Part shown: positions 17,940 to 26,343 of the stretch, in pieces
Position numbering within the stretch: position 1 is the first letter of the stretch
Layout: every line of letters begins with the position of its first letter
From: Flavobacterium gelatinilyticum
GTDB taxonomy: Bacteria > Bacteroidota > Bacteroidia > Flavobacteriales > Flavobacteriaceae
Length of the DNA: 64,000 nt
Assembly (NCBI RefSeq): GCF_027111295.1
Contig: NZ_CP114287.1
Coordinates: 1,240,001-1,304,000, forward strand
Direction of reading: 5' to 3'
The notes under the pieces: model-generated
The model's database searches: none
Told to the model about the DNA's origin: nothing
The model's input: the letters and a program-made list of their open reading frames with translations, nothing else
Program-made: the position numbers and the translations under genes

Positions 17940-19010
17940 TTATAACTTAAAAAAGTCCGTTAATATTTTAATATACAAATCGACTCCTTCTACAATTTCG
18001 TTTACAAAAATAAATTCGTCTGCTGAATGTGAACGTAATGTTTCTCCTGGTCCTAATTTTAAAGACTGACAGCTTAAAACGGATTGATCTGAAAGTGTTG
18101 GCGACCCGTAAGTCGTTCTTCCTAAAGCAATTCCTGCTTGAACTAAGCCGTGTTCAACCGGAATAGACGAAGCATTTAAATGCATTGATCTAGGTTTAAC
18201 TTCGGCATTTACATTTGCTTTTACAACTTCTAGAATTTCAGAGTTTGTATAGCAGTCTGTTACGCGGATATCGACAACCAAATCACATTCTGACGGAACC
18301 ACATTATGTTGTTTTCCGGCGTTAATCTGCGTTACAGTCATTTTTACAGGACCTAAAACGTCTGAGATTTTATCGAATTTATAGTTTTTAAACCATTCCA
18401 TTACCGGAATTGATTTGTATAATGAATTATCATCGTTTTGGTGCGCGGCGTGGCTAGCTGTTCCTTTTACTTTTACATCTAAAACTAAAAGTCCTTTTTC
18501 GGCAACAGCCAATTGCATTAGAGTTGGTTCCCCCACAATCGCACAATCCAATTCCGGTAAATGTTTTAAAACGCTGTTTAAACCGTTTTTTCCGCTGCTT
18601 TCTTCTTCTGCTGAAGCAACGATAACAATATTATGCGATAAGTTTTGGTTTTCGTAAAAATGAACGAATGTTGCTAATAACGAAACCAGACATCCTCCGG
18701 CATCGTTACTTCCTAAACCGAATAATTTGCCATCTTTTTCGATCGCTTTGAAAGGATCGTTGGTGTAAGCCTGATTCGGTCTTACGGTATCGTGATGTGA
18801 GTTTAATAATAATGTTGGTTTGTTTTCGTCGAAGTATTTGTTGAAAGCCCACACATTGTTGTTTTCTCTCTTGAAAGGAATTTTATTCTGATTGAACCAA
18901 TTTTCTATTAAAAGAGCTGTTTGATCTTCTTCGCTTGAAAATGAAGGTGTTTCAATAAGGCTTTTTAACAAACTAATTGCTTCCTGGGTAAGCGTATCTA
19001 TATTTTTCAT
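17940..19010 (-). CDS. argE: M20-family acylornithine/acylcitrulline deacylase
   Basis: 356 residues. The M20 metallopeptidase residues are visible: His73-x-Asp in NSHHDTVRP, the bridging Asp103 in GLGSNDAGGCLV, and Glu135/Glu136 in ASAEEESSGKNG. The lid domain (VKGTASHAAH) and the late HSADEFIFV motif are also present. In a pathway that uses an acylornithine carbamoyltransferase, this enzyme should remove the acyl group from N-acylcitrulline rather than from acylornithine. The chosen ATG gives MKNIDTLTQEA; the frame runs 13 codons farther but through a repeat-like stretch. It lies between argB and argH in the cluster. Confidence 0.87.
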   Translation of the reverse strand: MKNIDTLTQEAISLLKSLIETPSFSSEEDQTALLIENWFNQNKIPFKRENNNVWAFNKYFDENKPTLLLNSHHDTVRPNQAYTNDPFKAIEKDGKLFGLGSNDAGGCLVSLLATFVHFYENQNLSHNIVIVASAEEESSGKNGLNSVLKHLPELDCAIVGEPTLMQLAVAEKGLLVLDVKVKGTASHAAHQNDDNSLYKSIPVMEWFKNYKFDKISDVLGPVKMTVTQINAGKQHNVVPSECDLVVDIRVTDCYTNSEILEVVKANVNAEVKPRSMHLNASSIPVEHGLVQAGIALGRTTYGSPTLSDQSVLSCQSLKLGPGETLRSHSADEFIFVNEIVEGVDLYIKILTDFFKL

Positions 19011-19257
19011 TTTAATAAGGTTCAAAGGCTCAAAGGGACAAAGCAACAAAGTTTTTGAGCTTTCCTATGACCATTTTTACTTGCGCAAATTTATTTAAAA
19101 TACCTTGTGCGTTCTATTTTTTTGCCACTAATTACGCGACTTTTCGCAAATTGTTTTTTTGTCTCAGATTTAAAATCAAAATGATTTTTTTAATATCCAG
19201 CCAAAATTATTTTCTCTTTTAATAGAGAAAATCAGCGTCAATTTGTGGCAACATTTT

Positions 19258-20034
19258 TTATAACGTAATCGTTGTATGCAAAACATCTGAATTTTGAAGC
19301 ATTTTGTGATGCCCAATTTTGATTTTCTGCACACCTCGAGATAAACTATTGAAACAGTTATCCAGTTTTGGAATCATTCCGGAATGAATTACTTTTTCTT
19401 CTTTCAGTTTATTGTATAAAACTTCGTTGATTTCTGTAATTACAGATGAATCATCTTCTGAATCCATCAAAACACCTTGCTTTTCAAAACAGTAAGTCAG
19501 CGTAACATCAAAAACTTCTGATAACGCAATTGACAATTCGCTTGCAATAGTATCGGCATTTGTGTTTAACAATTGTCCGTTTTTGTCGTGTGTGATTGCG
19601 CAGAAAACGGGCAGAATTCCCGCTTCTAATAAAGTTGCCAGTAATTTGGTATTGACTTGTTTTACATCGCCTACAAATCCGTAATCAATAGTTGGGTGAT
19701 TTCTTTTTACTGATTGAATTAAATTCCCATCAGCTCCAGAAAAACCAACTGCATTATTATCTTTTGCCTGCAATTGCGCTACAATATGTTTGTTGATCTG
19801 ACCTGCGTAAATCATTACCACAACATCCAGCATTGGAGCATCTGTGATGCGGCGTCCGTCAATCATTTGCGGAACCAAACCAATACTCTGCGCCATTTTT
19901 GTAGCCGATTTTCCACCGCCGTGAACTAAAACTTTGTATCCTTCAATTTTAGAAAAATCAGTTAAAAACTGTTCTAATTCTGCCGGATTGTCAATGATGT
20001 TCCCACCTATTTTTATTACTGAAACTTTTTTCAT
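19258..20034 (-). CDS. argB: N-acylglutamate kinase
   Basis: 258 residues of the amino-acid kinase fold. It has the N-terminal KIGGNIIDN, the GGGKSATKMAQ loop and a late NTNADTIASELSIAL segment; the short length fits the arginine-insensitive form. It phosphorylates N-acylglutamate with ATP, the second step of arginine synthesis. Whether the acyl group is acetyl or succinyl is open here, given the carbamoyltransferase next door. It lies between argF' and argE. Confidence 0.93.
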   Translation of the reverse strand: MKKVSVIKIGGNIIDNPAELEQFLTDFSKIEGYKVLVHGGGKSATKMAQSIGLVPQMIDGRRITDAPMLDVVVMIYAGQINKHIVAQLQAKDNNAVGFSGADGNLIQSVKRNHPTIDYGFVGDVKQVNTKLLATLLEAGILPVFCAITHDKNGQLLNTNADTIASELSIALSEVFDVTLTYCFEKQGVLMDSEDDSSVITEINEVLYNKLKEEKVIHSGMIPKLDNCFNSLSRGVQKIKIGHHKMLQNSDVLHTTITL

Positions 20035-20038
20035 GAGG

Positions 20039-20102
20039 TTCTAAGATGCTAAGGTTCTAAGGGACTAAGGTTTTATTCTCGCAGTTTCTTAGTATCTTAG
20101 AA
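20039..20102. repeat. Inverted repeat between argF' and argB
   Basis: TTCTAAGATGCTAAG (20039-20053) pairs with CTTAGTATCTTAGAA (20088-20102) with one mismatch. The block is made of words like GGTTCTAAG and CTAAGG. A related word array, GGTTCAAAGGCTCAAAGGG, lies at 19020-19057 between argB and argE. Confidence 0.7.
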
Positions 20103-20124
20103 ACTTTGAACCTTTGCACCTAAA

Positions 20125-21078
20125 TTATATTTTTTTAAGAATCTTCTGCAGCACTAATTGTGCAGAATACGTTCTGTTATTTGCCTGTTCGATTACGATT
20201 GAATTTTCTCCGTCCAGAACTTCATCTGTTACGATTACGTTACGACGAACCGGGAGACAGTGCATAAATTTTCCGTTGTTGGTTAAAGCCATTTTTTCGG
20301 CAGTAACAGTCCAATTTGGATCGCTGTTGGTTACTTTTCCGTAATCGTTGAAATTACTCCAGTTTTTAACATAAACGAAATCAGCATTTTCGAAAGCTTT
20401 ATCCTGATCGTATTCGATTTTACAACCTTTTGTAATTTCTGGACTTAGTTCATAACCTTCTGGGTGCGTGATTACAAAATCCATATCTTTTTGCATTTGC
20501 ATCATTTCTACGAATGAATTGGCAACTGCCTGTGGTAAAGCTTTTGGATGAGGCGCCCAAGAAAGCACTACTTTTTGTTTGTTTTTGTGTCTTGGTTTGA
20601 ATTCTTCCATCGTAATCGCATCTGCAAGCGATTGTAATGGGTGACGCACAGCGCTTTCCATGTTTACGATTGGCACTGTAGCATATTTCAAAAATCCTGA
20701 AATTACAGTTTCCTGATAATCTTTTTCTTTATCGACCAAACCTGCAAAAGCACGGATTGCAATGATATCACAATATTGAGAAACTACTTCTGCTGCTTCT
20801 TTAATGTGTTCTGAAGCACCAGAATTCATAACAGCTCCGTCTTCAAATTCTAATGTCCATCCTTCGTTGGTAAAATTCATTACCATAACGTTCATTCCTA
20901 AATTTAAGGCCGCTTTTTGTGTACTCAAACGCGTTCTTAAACTTGGGTTGAAAAATAACATTCCTAAGGTTTTGTCTTCCCCCAGTTTTTTATTTTTAAG
21001 CGGATCTTTTTTGATTTTAATCGCGCTTTTTACCCATTTTGATAATGAGTCGATTTCTTTTATTGAGATATAGTTCAT
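20125..21078 (-). CDS. argF': N-acyl-L-ornithine carbamoyltransferase
   Basis: 317 residues. Carbamoyl-phosphate-binding motif FFNPSLRTRLS (42-52) and HCLPVRRN near residue 273 are typical of the Bacteroidota/Xanthomonas N-acylornithine branch and differ from the STRT of ordinary ornithine carbamoyltransferase. It transfers a carbamoyl group to N-acetyl- or N-succinylornithine to give N-acylcitrulline. The residue that sets acyl specificity (Glu in the Xanthomonas acetyl enzyme, Pro in the Bacteroides succinyl enzyme, just before Glu-His) appears to be Ser89 here (NSGASEH). The gene is separated from proB by the decayed GxxExxY element. Confidence 0.93.
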   Translation of the reverse strand: MNYISIKEIDSLSKWVKSAIKIKKDPLKNKKLGEDKTLGMLFFNPSLRTRLSTQKAALNLGMNVMVMNFTNEGWTLEFEDGAVMNSGASEHIKEAAEVVSQYCDIIAIRAFAGLVDKEKDYQETVISGFLKYATVPIVNMESAVRHPLQSLADAITMEEFKPRHKNKQKVVLSWAPHPKALPQAVANSFVEMMQMQKDMDFVITHPEGYELSPEITKGCKIEYDQDKAFENADFVYVKNWSNFNDYGKVTNSDPNWTVTAEKMALTNNGKFMHCLPVRRNVIVTDEVLDGENSIVIEQANNRTYSAQLVLQKILKKI

Positions 21079-21141
21079 TTGTTCTTTGCTTTTTTTGAGT
21101 TGTTTATTTCTGATGCCTAAAAATTAGACGCGGATTATACT

Positions 21142-21178
21142 GATTCGCTATCGCGAAGACGCGGATTTAAACGGATTT
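21142..21178 (+). repeat. Left 37-bp inverted repeat of the GxxExxY element
   Basis: Starts GATTCGCTATCGCGAAGACG and ends AAACGGATTT; exact reverse complement of 21643-21679. Its last base is the first base of the pseudogene's stop codon. Confidence 0.9.
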
Positions 21179-21567
21179 TATACCCGCATTTTCCGGTTAT
21201 TTTCGAAAATTTTCCGTCTAAACTCTGGTTTTGTTCCAAAATTCAAAATCAAACCGACTTCGCAATCAGTTCCTTTTAAATAATTCAAAATTTGATTTTC
21301 AAATGCTGCCACAATACAATCTGCTGCTTTTAATTCTAATATTATTAAATCATTTACAACCAAGTCAGCATAATATTCGCCAACTTCTCTTCCTTTATAA
21401 TATACTATAATTTTCTTCTGAGCTTAAACTTTAAGACCTTTGTCTTTTAACTCCAAATACAAGGAATTTTGATAAACTCTTTCTAAAAATCCATATCCTA
21501 ATTCATTATAAACTTCATAAAAAGTTTTTATAATGACTTCAGTTAACTCTTGATGCAATAATTTCAT
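21178..21567 (-). pseudogene. GxxExxY protein gene with one nonsense codon
   Basis: A 130-codon frame from ATG 21567 to TAA 21178 has a single internal TAA (codon 48, near 21425). The name-giving motif is intact before it (NELGYGFLERVYQNSLYLEL), and the family continues normally after it (AQKKIIVYYKGREVGEYYAD, then ILELKAADCIVAAFENQILN and LNFGTKPEF). The stop sits in KV-stop-AQKK, where relatives as I remember them carry Glu, so one GAA-to-TAA change would explain it. GxxExxY proteins resemble small nuclease-fold proteins, but their function is unknown. The two fragments could still be expressed separately. Confidence 0.85.
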
Positions 21568-21642
21568 AAAAACAAATTTGAATGAAATATACTACATAAA
21601 TATTAAAACGTCTTTATGTGTAATATCTTTTTATATCATAAC

Positions 21643-21679
21643 AAATCCGTTTAAATCCGCGTCTTCGCGATAGCGAATC
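21643..21679 (-). repeat. Right 37-bp inverted repeat of the GxxExxY element
   Basis: Exact reverse complement of 21142-21178. It lies 76 bp upstream of the pseudogene's ATG and 20 bp beyond the proB stop. Confidence 0.9.
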
Positions 21680-21698
21680 CGTTCCATCCGCGTTCAAA

Positions 21699-22460
21699 TT
21701 ACACAATCTTAGTAAAAGCAATCTCGTCTTTTAAAGCCTTTAATATAAAATTATCATTCAATCCGTTAACGATCCAGGTTTCTATATTTGCTGCTTTTGC
21801 AATTCCTGCGGCTTCAATTTTGGACTGCATTCCTCCTGTCCCGTGTGATGATTTTGAATCTCCAATTTCTTTTTCGAGTGATTTTAAATCATTTACCAGT
21901 TTTATTGTTTCCGGAACTTCATTTTGAAAGGTCTCTTTCGTGTAAATTCCGTTTGTATTGGTTGCAATTATCAGAATATCAACATTTAAAAGAACTGCTG
22001 TTAAAGCCGCTAATTTGTCGTTATCTCCAAACCGAATCTCATCTGTCGCTACGGTGTCATTTTCATTGATAATCGGAATGTAATTGTTTTTAACCAATAC
22101 ATTAATCGTATTTACAATGTTTTTTTTGGTCTGCTCTTTTTCGAAATCAGAATAAGAAAGTAAACATTGCGAAGTATTTAATCCTAAATCCTTGAAATTT
22201 TCATTGTAAATCCGCATTAAATGAGGCTGTCCTATGGATGCTAAAGCCTGTTTTACAAAAACATCTTTATCCTGATTATCCAGCTTTACAAATTGCTTCG
22301 CCGCCGCAATTGCTCCTGAACTAACAATAATAAATTCATATTCATCATTCAAAGCTGCAATCTGCACTCCAAGATCTTCAATCTTTCCCCGCGAAATATG
22401 ATTGGTTTCTTTGGTTAAAGTATTACTTCCTATTTTTAATAAAATTCTCTTTTTACCCAT
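21699..22460 (-). CDS. proB: Glutamate 5-kinase, short form without PUA domain
   Basis: 253 residues, the kinase domain only; the C-terminal PUA domain of E. coli ProB is missing, as in many Bacteroidota. Motifs: RILLKIGSNTLT, VSSGAIAAAK, INENDTVATDEIRFGDNDKLAAL and SSHGTGGMQSKIEAA. It makes glutamyl-5-phosphate, the first step of proline synthesis. It follows proA on the same strand inside the arginine cluster, placing both glutamate-consuming routes in one unit. Confidence 0.94.
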   Translation of the reverse strand: MGKKRILLKIGSNTLTKETNHISRGKIEDLGVQIAALNDEYEFIIVSSGAIAAAKQFVKLDNQDKDVFVKQALASIGQPHLMRIYNENFKDLGLNTSQCLLSYSDFEKEQTKKNIVNTINVLVKNNYIPIINENDTVATDEIRFGDNDKLAALTAVLLNVDILIIATNTNGIYTKETFQNEVPETIKLVNDLKSLEKEIGDSKSSHGTGGMQSKIEAAGIAKAANIETWIVNGLNDNFILKALKDEIAFTKIV

Positions 22461-22604
22461 GTTTTGTTTTTTAACCGCAAAGGGCGCAAGGTTTTTTGAT
22501 TTTGTTTGTTTATATAAACGCTAAGTTCGCAAAGCTACATGTGGAAAAAATTCCAAAAATTTAAATCCCAAATTCCAATTAAATGTCAAATTCAAAAATC
22601 AGTT

Positions 22605-22637
22605 ATCAACAATCTAAAATCTAAAATCTGCAATCTA
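22605..22637. repeat. Tandem CAATCTAAAAT words upstream of the proA stop
   Basis: ATC-AACAATCTAAAATCTAAAATCTG-type tandem words. A 21-nt stretch (22605-22625) is identical to 47103-47123, upstream of the thioesterase gene, so this word array is dispersed. The rest of the gap 22461-22604 holds another word family, CCGCAAAGGGCGCAAGG. Confidence 0.6.
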
Positions 22638-22640
22638 AAA

Positions 22641-23834
22641 TTATCTAATTTGTCCCTCTCCATAAACATACCATTTATTGGTTACCAAATGTTGTAAACC
22701 AATTGGTCCTCTTTGATGCAGTTTATCAGTGCTTATGGCTAATTCTCCGCCAAGACCAAATTGTCCGCCGTCTGTGAATCTCGTTGATGCATTTTGATAA
22801 ACCGCTGCTGCATCTATTGATTCCATAAACTGTTGTGCAGCTTCATTGTCTCTTGTGATAATTGCTGCAGAATGTCCTCCGCAATATTTATTAATCATAT
22901 CAATGGCATGATCTTGAGAATCAATAGTTCCGATTACGATTTTATAATCTAAAAACTCTTCATACCAAATATCTTCGTTTTGAATAGTTTTTGCATTCTC
23001 GAAATTCTCTAACGATTTATCGACAATAACTTCCACTTTTGATTCGATTAAAGCTTCAATCAACATTGCTGTAAAACCTTCAAAATTGGGAAGTTTAGAA
23101 CTGATCAAAACTTTATCCAAAGCATTACAAGCTGAGATTTTAGCCGTTTTAGCATTTAAAATTACTTTTAAGGCCAAATCTGTGTCAGCATCTTCATGAA
23201 CGTAGACAAAATTATTCCCTCGTCCGCTTACGATTACAGGGCAAGTGGCGTGCGCTTTTACAAACTCAATTAATTTTTCTCCTCCTCTCGGAACAATTAA
23301 ATCTACTTTTTGAGTTGGTTTTTCTAAAAATGCCTGAGTTTCGGTTCTGTTATAATTTAGATATTCTACCCAGTCTTTTGAAACTCCATTATCTTCTAAG
23401 GCTTTATGCCAAAGACTTACAATCTTTAAATTTGATTTTAGAGATTCTTTTCCGCCTTTTAATAAAATCTTATTTCCGGATTTAAAAGCAATTCCGCCTG
23501 CTTCAATAGTAACGTCGGGACGAGATTCGTAAATAATTAAAATGGTTCCGAAAGCTGCAGTTTTATTCACCACTTTAATTCCATTATCATGAGTAAAATG
23601 AAAACGCTCAATACCGATGGGGTCTTCCTGTGAAGCTAACTGATTAAGCGATAAAATCATTTCATCTACTTTTTTATCATCTACTTTCAGGCGTTCTTCC
23701 ATCGCTAAATCTGAACCGTCGTAATCGCTCAGATCTTCCTGATTGGTCAAAATGATCTGATTCCGCTCCTGTTCGACCAGCTTTGCCATAGTCCGCAAAA
23801 CCGCATTGCGTGTTTCAATTGATAATGGTTTCAT
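22641..23834 (-). CDS. proA: Glutamate-5-semialdehyde dehydrogenase
   Basis: 397 residues. The aldehyde-dehydrogenase fold shows the catalytic Cys236 in AKISACNALDK, the phosphate loop ESRPDVTIEA and the late NASTRFTDGGQFGLGGE. It reduces glutamyl-5-phosphate to glutamate semialdehyde in proline synthesis. The ATG at 23834 gives MKPLSIETRNAVLRTM, the usual family start; a further ATG 20 codons upstream borders a palindromic repeat and adds non-conserved basic residues. Confidence 0.95.
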   Translation of the reverse strand: MKPLSIETRNAVLRTMAKLVEQERNQIILTNQEDLSDYDGSDLAMEERLKVDDKKVDEMILSLNQLASQEDPIGIERFHFTHDNGIKVVNKTAAFGTILIIYESRPDVTIEAGGIAFKSGNKILLKGGKESLKSNLKIVSLWHKALEDNGVSKDWVEYLNYNRTETQAFLEKPTQKVDLIVPRGGEKLIEFVKAHATCPVIVSGRGNNFVYVHEDADTDLALKVILNAKTAKISACNALDKVLISSKLPNFEGFTAMLIEALIESKVEVIVDKSLENFENAKTIQNEDIWYEEFLDYKIVIGTIDSQDHAIDMINKYCGGHSAAIITRDNEAAQQFMESIDAAAVYQNASTRFTDGGQFGLGGELAISTDKLHQRGPIGLQHLVTNKWYVYGEGQIR

Positions 23835-23894
23835 AATTTCAAATGGGTTGGTTGTTTTTTGGTTGTTTCTTTTTATCGAAACTTTTTTTATCAT

Positions 23895-23915
23895 AACAGG
23901 TTTTAAAAACCTGTT
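23895..23915. repeat. Palindromic repeat, AACAGGTTT family, copy 2
   Basis: AACAGGTTTT and AAAACCTGTT separated by one A, just upstream of proA. Related to 17893-17925 and 23996-24021. Confidence 0.8.
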
Positions 23916-23995
23916 AGGTATGAAACTTAAAAATATTTCTAAGTTTACTTTCTTTAACTTAGTTTTGAACTTATATCTCTAGTCTATTTTTAATA

Positions 23996-24021
23996 CCTAA
24001 CAGGTTTTGAAACCTGTTAGG
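23996..24021. repeat. Palindromic repeat, AACAGGTTT family, copy 3
   Basis: CCTAACAGGTTT and AAACCTGTTAGG around TG, 20 bp beyond the argD stop. Copies 2 and 3 bracket the 80-bp AT-rich centre of the argD-proA gap. Confidence 0.85.
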
Positions 24022-24041
24022 ATAATGAAATGACAGTATGT

Positions 24042-25181
24042 TTAGTTTTTTAATTCTTCTAAACTTTCTTTTAAAGCTTTTACAAACGTATCGATATCTG
24101 CTTTTTTCACAGTTAAAGGCGGTAAAATTCTTAATAGATTTTTATTATTTGCGCTTCCTGTAAAAATATGTTTTTCGATAATTAGTTTCTTTCTTAAAGC
24201 GGCAACATCAAAATCAAACTCCACTCCAAGCATTAAGCCTTTTCCTTTTACTTGTTTGATTCCGTCAACTTCTTTGATTTTCTCTAAGAAATATTCGTAA
24301 ACTTCATTTACATTCTTTTGTAAATCAAGCTTTTCAATTACATCCAAAACTGCGATTCCTGCTGCACAAGACAAGTGGCTTCCGCCAAAAGTAGTTCCTA
24401 ATAATCCGAAACTTGCTTCAAATTTTGGAGAAATCAAAATCGCTCCAACCGGAAAACCGTTCCCCATTCCTTTCGCAACTGAAATAATATCTGCATTGAT
24501 TCCGTGATGTTGGAAAGCGAAAAATTTACCGCTTCTTCCGTATCCTGACTGTACTTCGTCTAAGATTAAAACCACATCGTATTTTTTACATGCTTTTTCT
24601 AAAGCTTGGAAAAACTCCGTTGTTCCTTGGTCTAAACCTCCAACTCCCTGAATTCCTTCGATAATTACAGCTGTAACATCGCCTTTTGCTAATTCTGCTT
24701 CAACCAATTCGATTTGGTTTAAAGGTAAAAATGTTACTTCTTGCTGCGCATTTATTGGTGCCACAATCTTTTTGTTATCTGTAACGGCAACTGCTGCAGA
24801 AGTTCTTCCATGGAAAGAATTATGAAAAGCCACAACTCTTGATTTTCCGTTATGGAAAGAAGCTAATTTTAAAGCATTTTCGTTTGCTTCAGCTCCAGAA
24901 CTGCATAAAAACAATTCATAATCTTCTAAACCTGAGAGCTTTCCTAATTTCTGTGCTAATTCAACCTGTAAAGGATTCTGAATTGCATTCGAATAAAAAC
25001 CTAAATGGTCTAATTGATTTTTAAGTTTTGCTACATAATCCGGCTGTGTGTGTCCGATAGAGATCACACCATGTCCGCTGTATAAATCTAAATATTCTAC
25101 TCCTTTGTCATCGATGATTGTGCAATCAATTGCTTTTACTGGAGTGATATCGTATAATGGGTAAACGTTGAATAAGTTCAT
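24042..25181 (-). CDS. argD: Acylornithine aminotransferase (class III, PLP)
   Basis: 379 residues. PLP-dependent class III motifs: SSGAEANENALKLA, HNSFHGRT, ILDEVQSGYGRSGKFFAFQ and the Schiff-base lysine Lys237 in SVAKGMGNGFPVGA. It converts N-acylglutamate semialdehyde to N-acylornithine using glutamate. It lies between argC and proA; the gap to argC holds a repeat array. Confidence 0.93.
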   Translation of the reverse strand: MNLFNVYPLYDITPVKAIDCTIIDDKGVEYLDLYSGHGVISIGHTQPDYVAKLKNQLDHLGFYSNAIQNPLQVELAQKLGKLSGLEDYELFLCSSGAEANENALKLASFHNGKSRVVAFHNSFHGRTSAAVAVTDNKKIVAPINAQQEVTFLPLNQIELVEAELAKGDVTAVIIEGIQGVGGLDQGTTEFFQALEKACKKYDVVLILDEVQSGYGRSGKFFAFQHHGINADIISVAKGMGNGFPVGAILISPKFEASFGLLGTTFGGSHLSCAAGIAVLDVIEKLDLQKNVNEVYEYFLEKIKEVDGIKQVKGKGLMLGVEFDFDVAALRKKLIIEKHIFTGSANNKNLLRILPPLTVKKADIDTFVKALKESLEELKN

Positions 25182-25240
25182 TTTGTTTTTTGTTTGTTTT
25201 GTTTCAGATTTGCTTTGCCTATTCGGCTTTCAGCCTCGGG

Positions 25241-25356
25241 TCAGGTTTCAAGTTAACTTGCAACGTGAAACTTTAAACTTGAAACTGATTTGAGTTTCAG
25301 GTTTCATGTTTCAGGTTACGTATAGAACGTGAAACTTGAAACTTAAAACCTGAAAC
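25241..25356. repeat. GTTTCA/TGAAAC word array between argC and argD
   Basis: Alternating words GGTTTCA, GTTTCAGG and their complements TGAAAC. The segment GTTTCAGGTTTCATGTTTCA near 25294 is complementary, with a few mismatches, to the TGAAACTTGAAACTTAAAAC and CCTGAAAC stretch ending at 25356. The whole gap can fold into nested hairpins. Confidence 0.7.
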
Positions 25357-25365
25357 AAATTTTTC

Positions 25366-26343
25366 CTAAAATCCGCTTGGTTTCAAATGTAAACCTGTGG
25401 TTTCTTCTAATCCGAACATTAAATTCATGTTTTGGATCGCTTGTCCAGAAGCACCTTTGGTTAAGTTATCTATAATTGATGTTATGAGAACCCGGTTTCC
25501 TTTTTTCAATAAACTAATGATACATTTGTTCGTTTGAACCACTTGTTTCATGTTGATATTAGTCGTTGTAACCGTTACAAAAGGTTCATTTTTATAGAAC
25601 TCTTGGTATTTTTCAACTAATTGCTCCAAACTATCATCGCATAATGTGTAAAGCGTTGCAAAAATTCCTCTTGGAAAATCTCCTCTATTCGGAATAAAAA
25701 GCAATTCGCTGTCAAAATCATCCTGCAATTGCACCAAACTTTCTGAAATTTCACCTAAATGCTGGTGTTCAAAAGCTTTGTAATGCGAAAAATTATTATT
25801 TCTCCAGCTGAAATGAGAAGTTTCTGAAAGACTTACTCCTGCTCCTGTACTTCCCGTTGTTGCATTAATATGAACATCATTATTCAACAAATTGTGTTCT
25901 GCTAAAGGTAATAGTGCCAATTGAATAGCAGTTGCAAAACAACCTGGATTGGCAATATAATTTGCTTTTTTGATTTCTGCTTTATTGATTTCAGGTAATC
26001 CATAAACGAAATCTTTTCCTTCGAAATGCGCATCTTTATTCAATCTGAAATCATTTCCTAAATCAATGATTTTAGTATGACTTGCAAACTGATTTTCTTT
26101 CAAAAATGAAATCGATTTTCCGTGACCTAAACACAAGAAAACAACATTCACATTCGGATTGATTTCGGCTGTGAAATTCATTTCAATATCACCCATCAAA
26201 TCGTGGTGCGCTACAGAAAGTGGTTTTCCGGCGTTTGTTGTACTGTAAACAAAATCGATGTTTACTTTTGGATGATACATTAAAATTCTGATGAGTTCTC
26301 CGGCCGTGTAGCCCGAACCACCAATAATTCCGACATTAATCAT
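25366..26343 (-). CDS. argC: N-acyl-gamma-glutamyl-phosphate reductase
   Basis: 325 residues. NAD(P)-binding GIIGGSGYTAGELIRIL at the N terminus and the catalytic Cys135 in NPGCFATAIQLALLPL are clear, with HQHLGEIS following. It reduces N-acylglutamyl phosphate to the semialdehyde. It overlaps argG by 8 nt, indicating translational coupling. Confidence 0.96.
   Translation of the reverse strand: MINVGIIGGSGYTAGELIRILMYHPKVNIDFVYSTTNAGKPLSVAHHDLMGDIEMNFTAEINPNVNVVFLCLGHGKSISFLKENQFASHTKIIDLGNDFRLNKDAHFEGKDFVYGLPEINKAEIKKANYIANPGCFATAIQLALLPLAEHNLLNNDVHINATTGSTGAGVSLSETSHFSWRNNNFSHYKAFEHQHLGEISESLVQLQDDFDSELLFIPNRGDFPRGIFATLYTLCDDSLEQLVEKYQEFYKNEPFVTVTTTNINMKQVVQTNKCIISLLKKGNRVLITSIIDNLTKGASGQAIQNMNLMFGLEETTGLHLKPSGF

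Larger units (their letters stand above)
21128..21695. mobile_element. Inverted-repeat-bounded GxxExxY element (decayed)
   Basis: About 570 bp inserted between argF' and proB. Perfect 37-bp inverted repeats at 21142-21178 and 21643-21679 bound one small gene, the nonsense-mutated GxxExxY frame. The similarity continues imperfectly outward (GACGCGGATTATACTG versus GAACGCGGATGGAACG). Each repeat contains an inner hairpin, TTCGC-TATC-GCGAA. No transposase is present and no target-site duplication was found, so mobility is inferred from structure only. Confidence 0.6.

Noticed and set aside
17874..17940. Hairpin after argE read as a terminator for the upstream arg genes
   Set aside because: No T run follows on the minus strand, and near-identical palindromes occur at other gene boundaries, so it is treated as a dispersed repeat.
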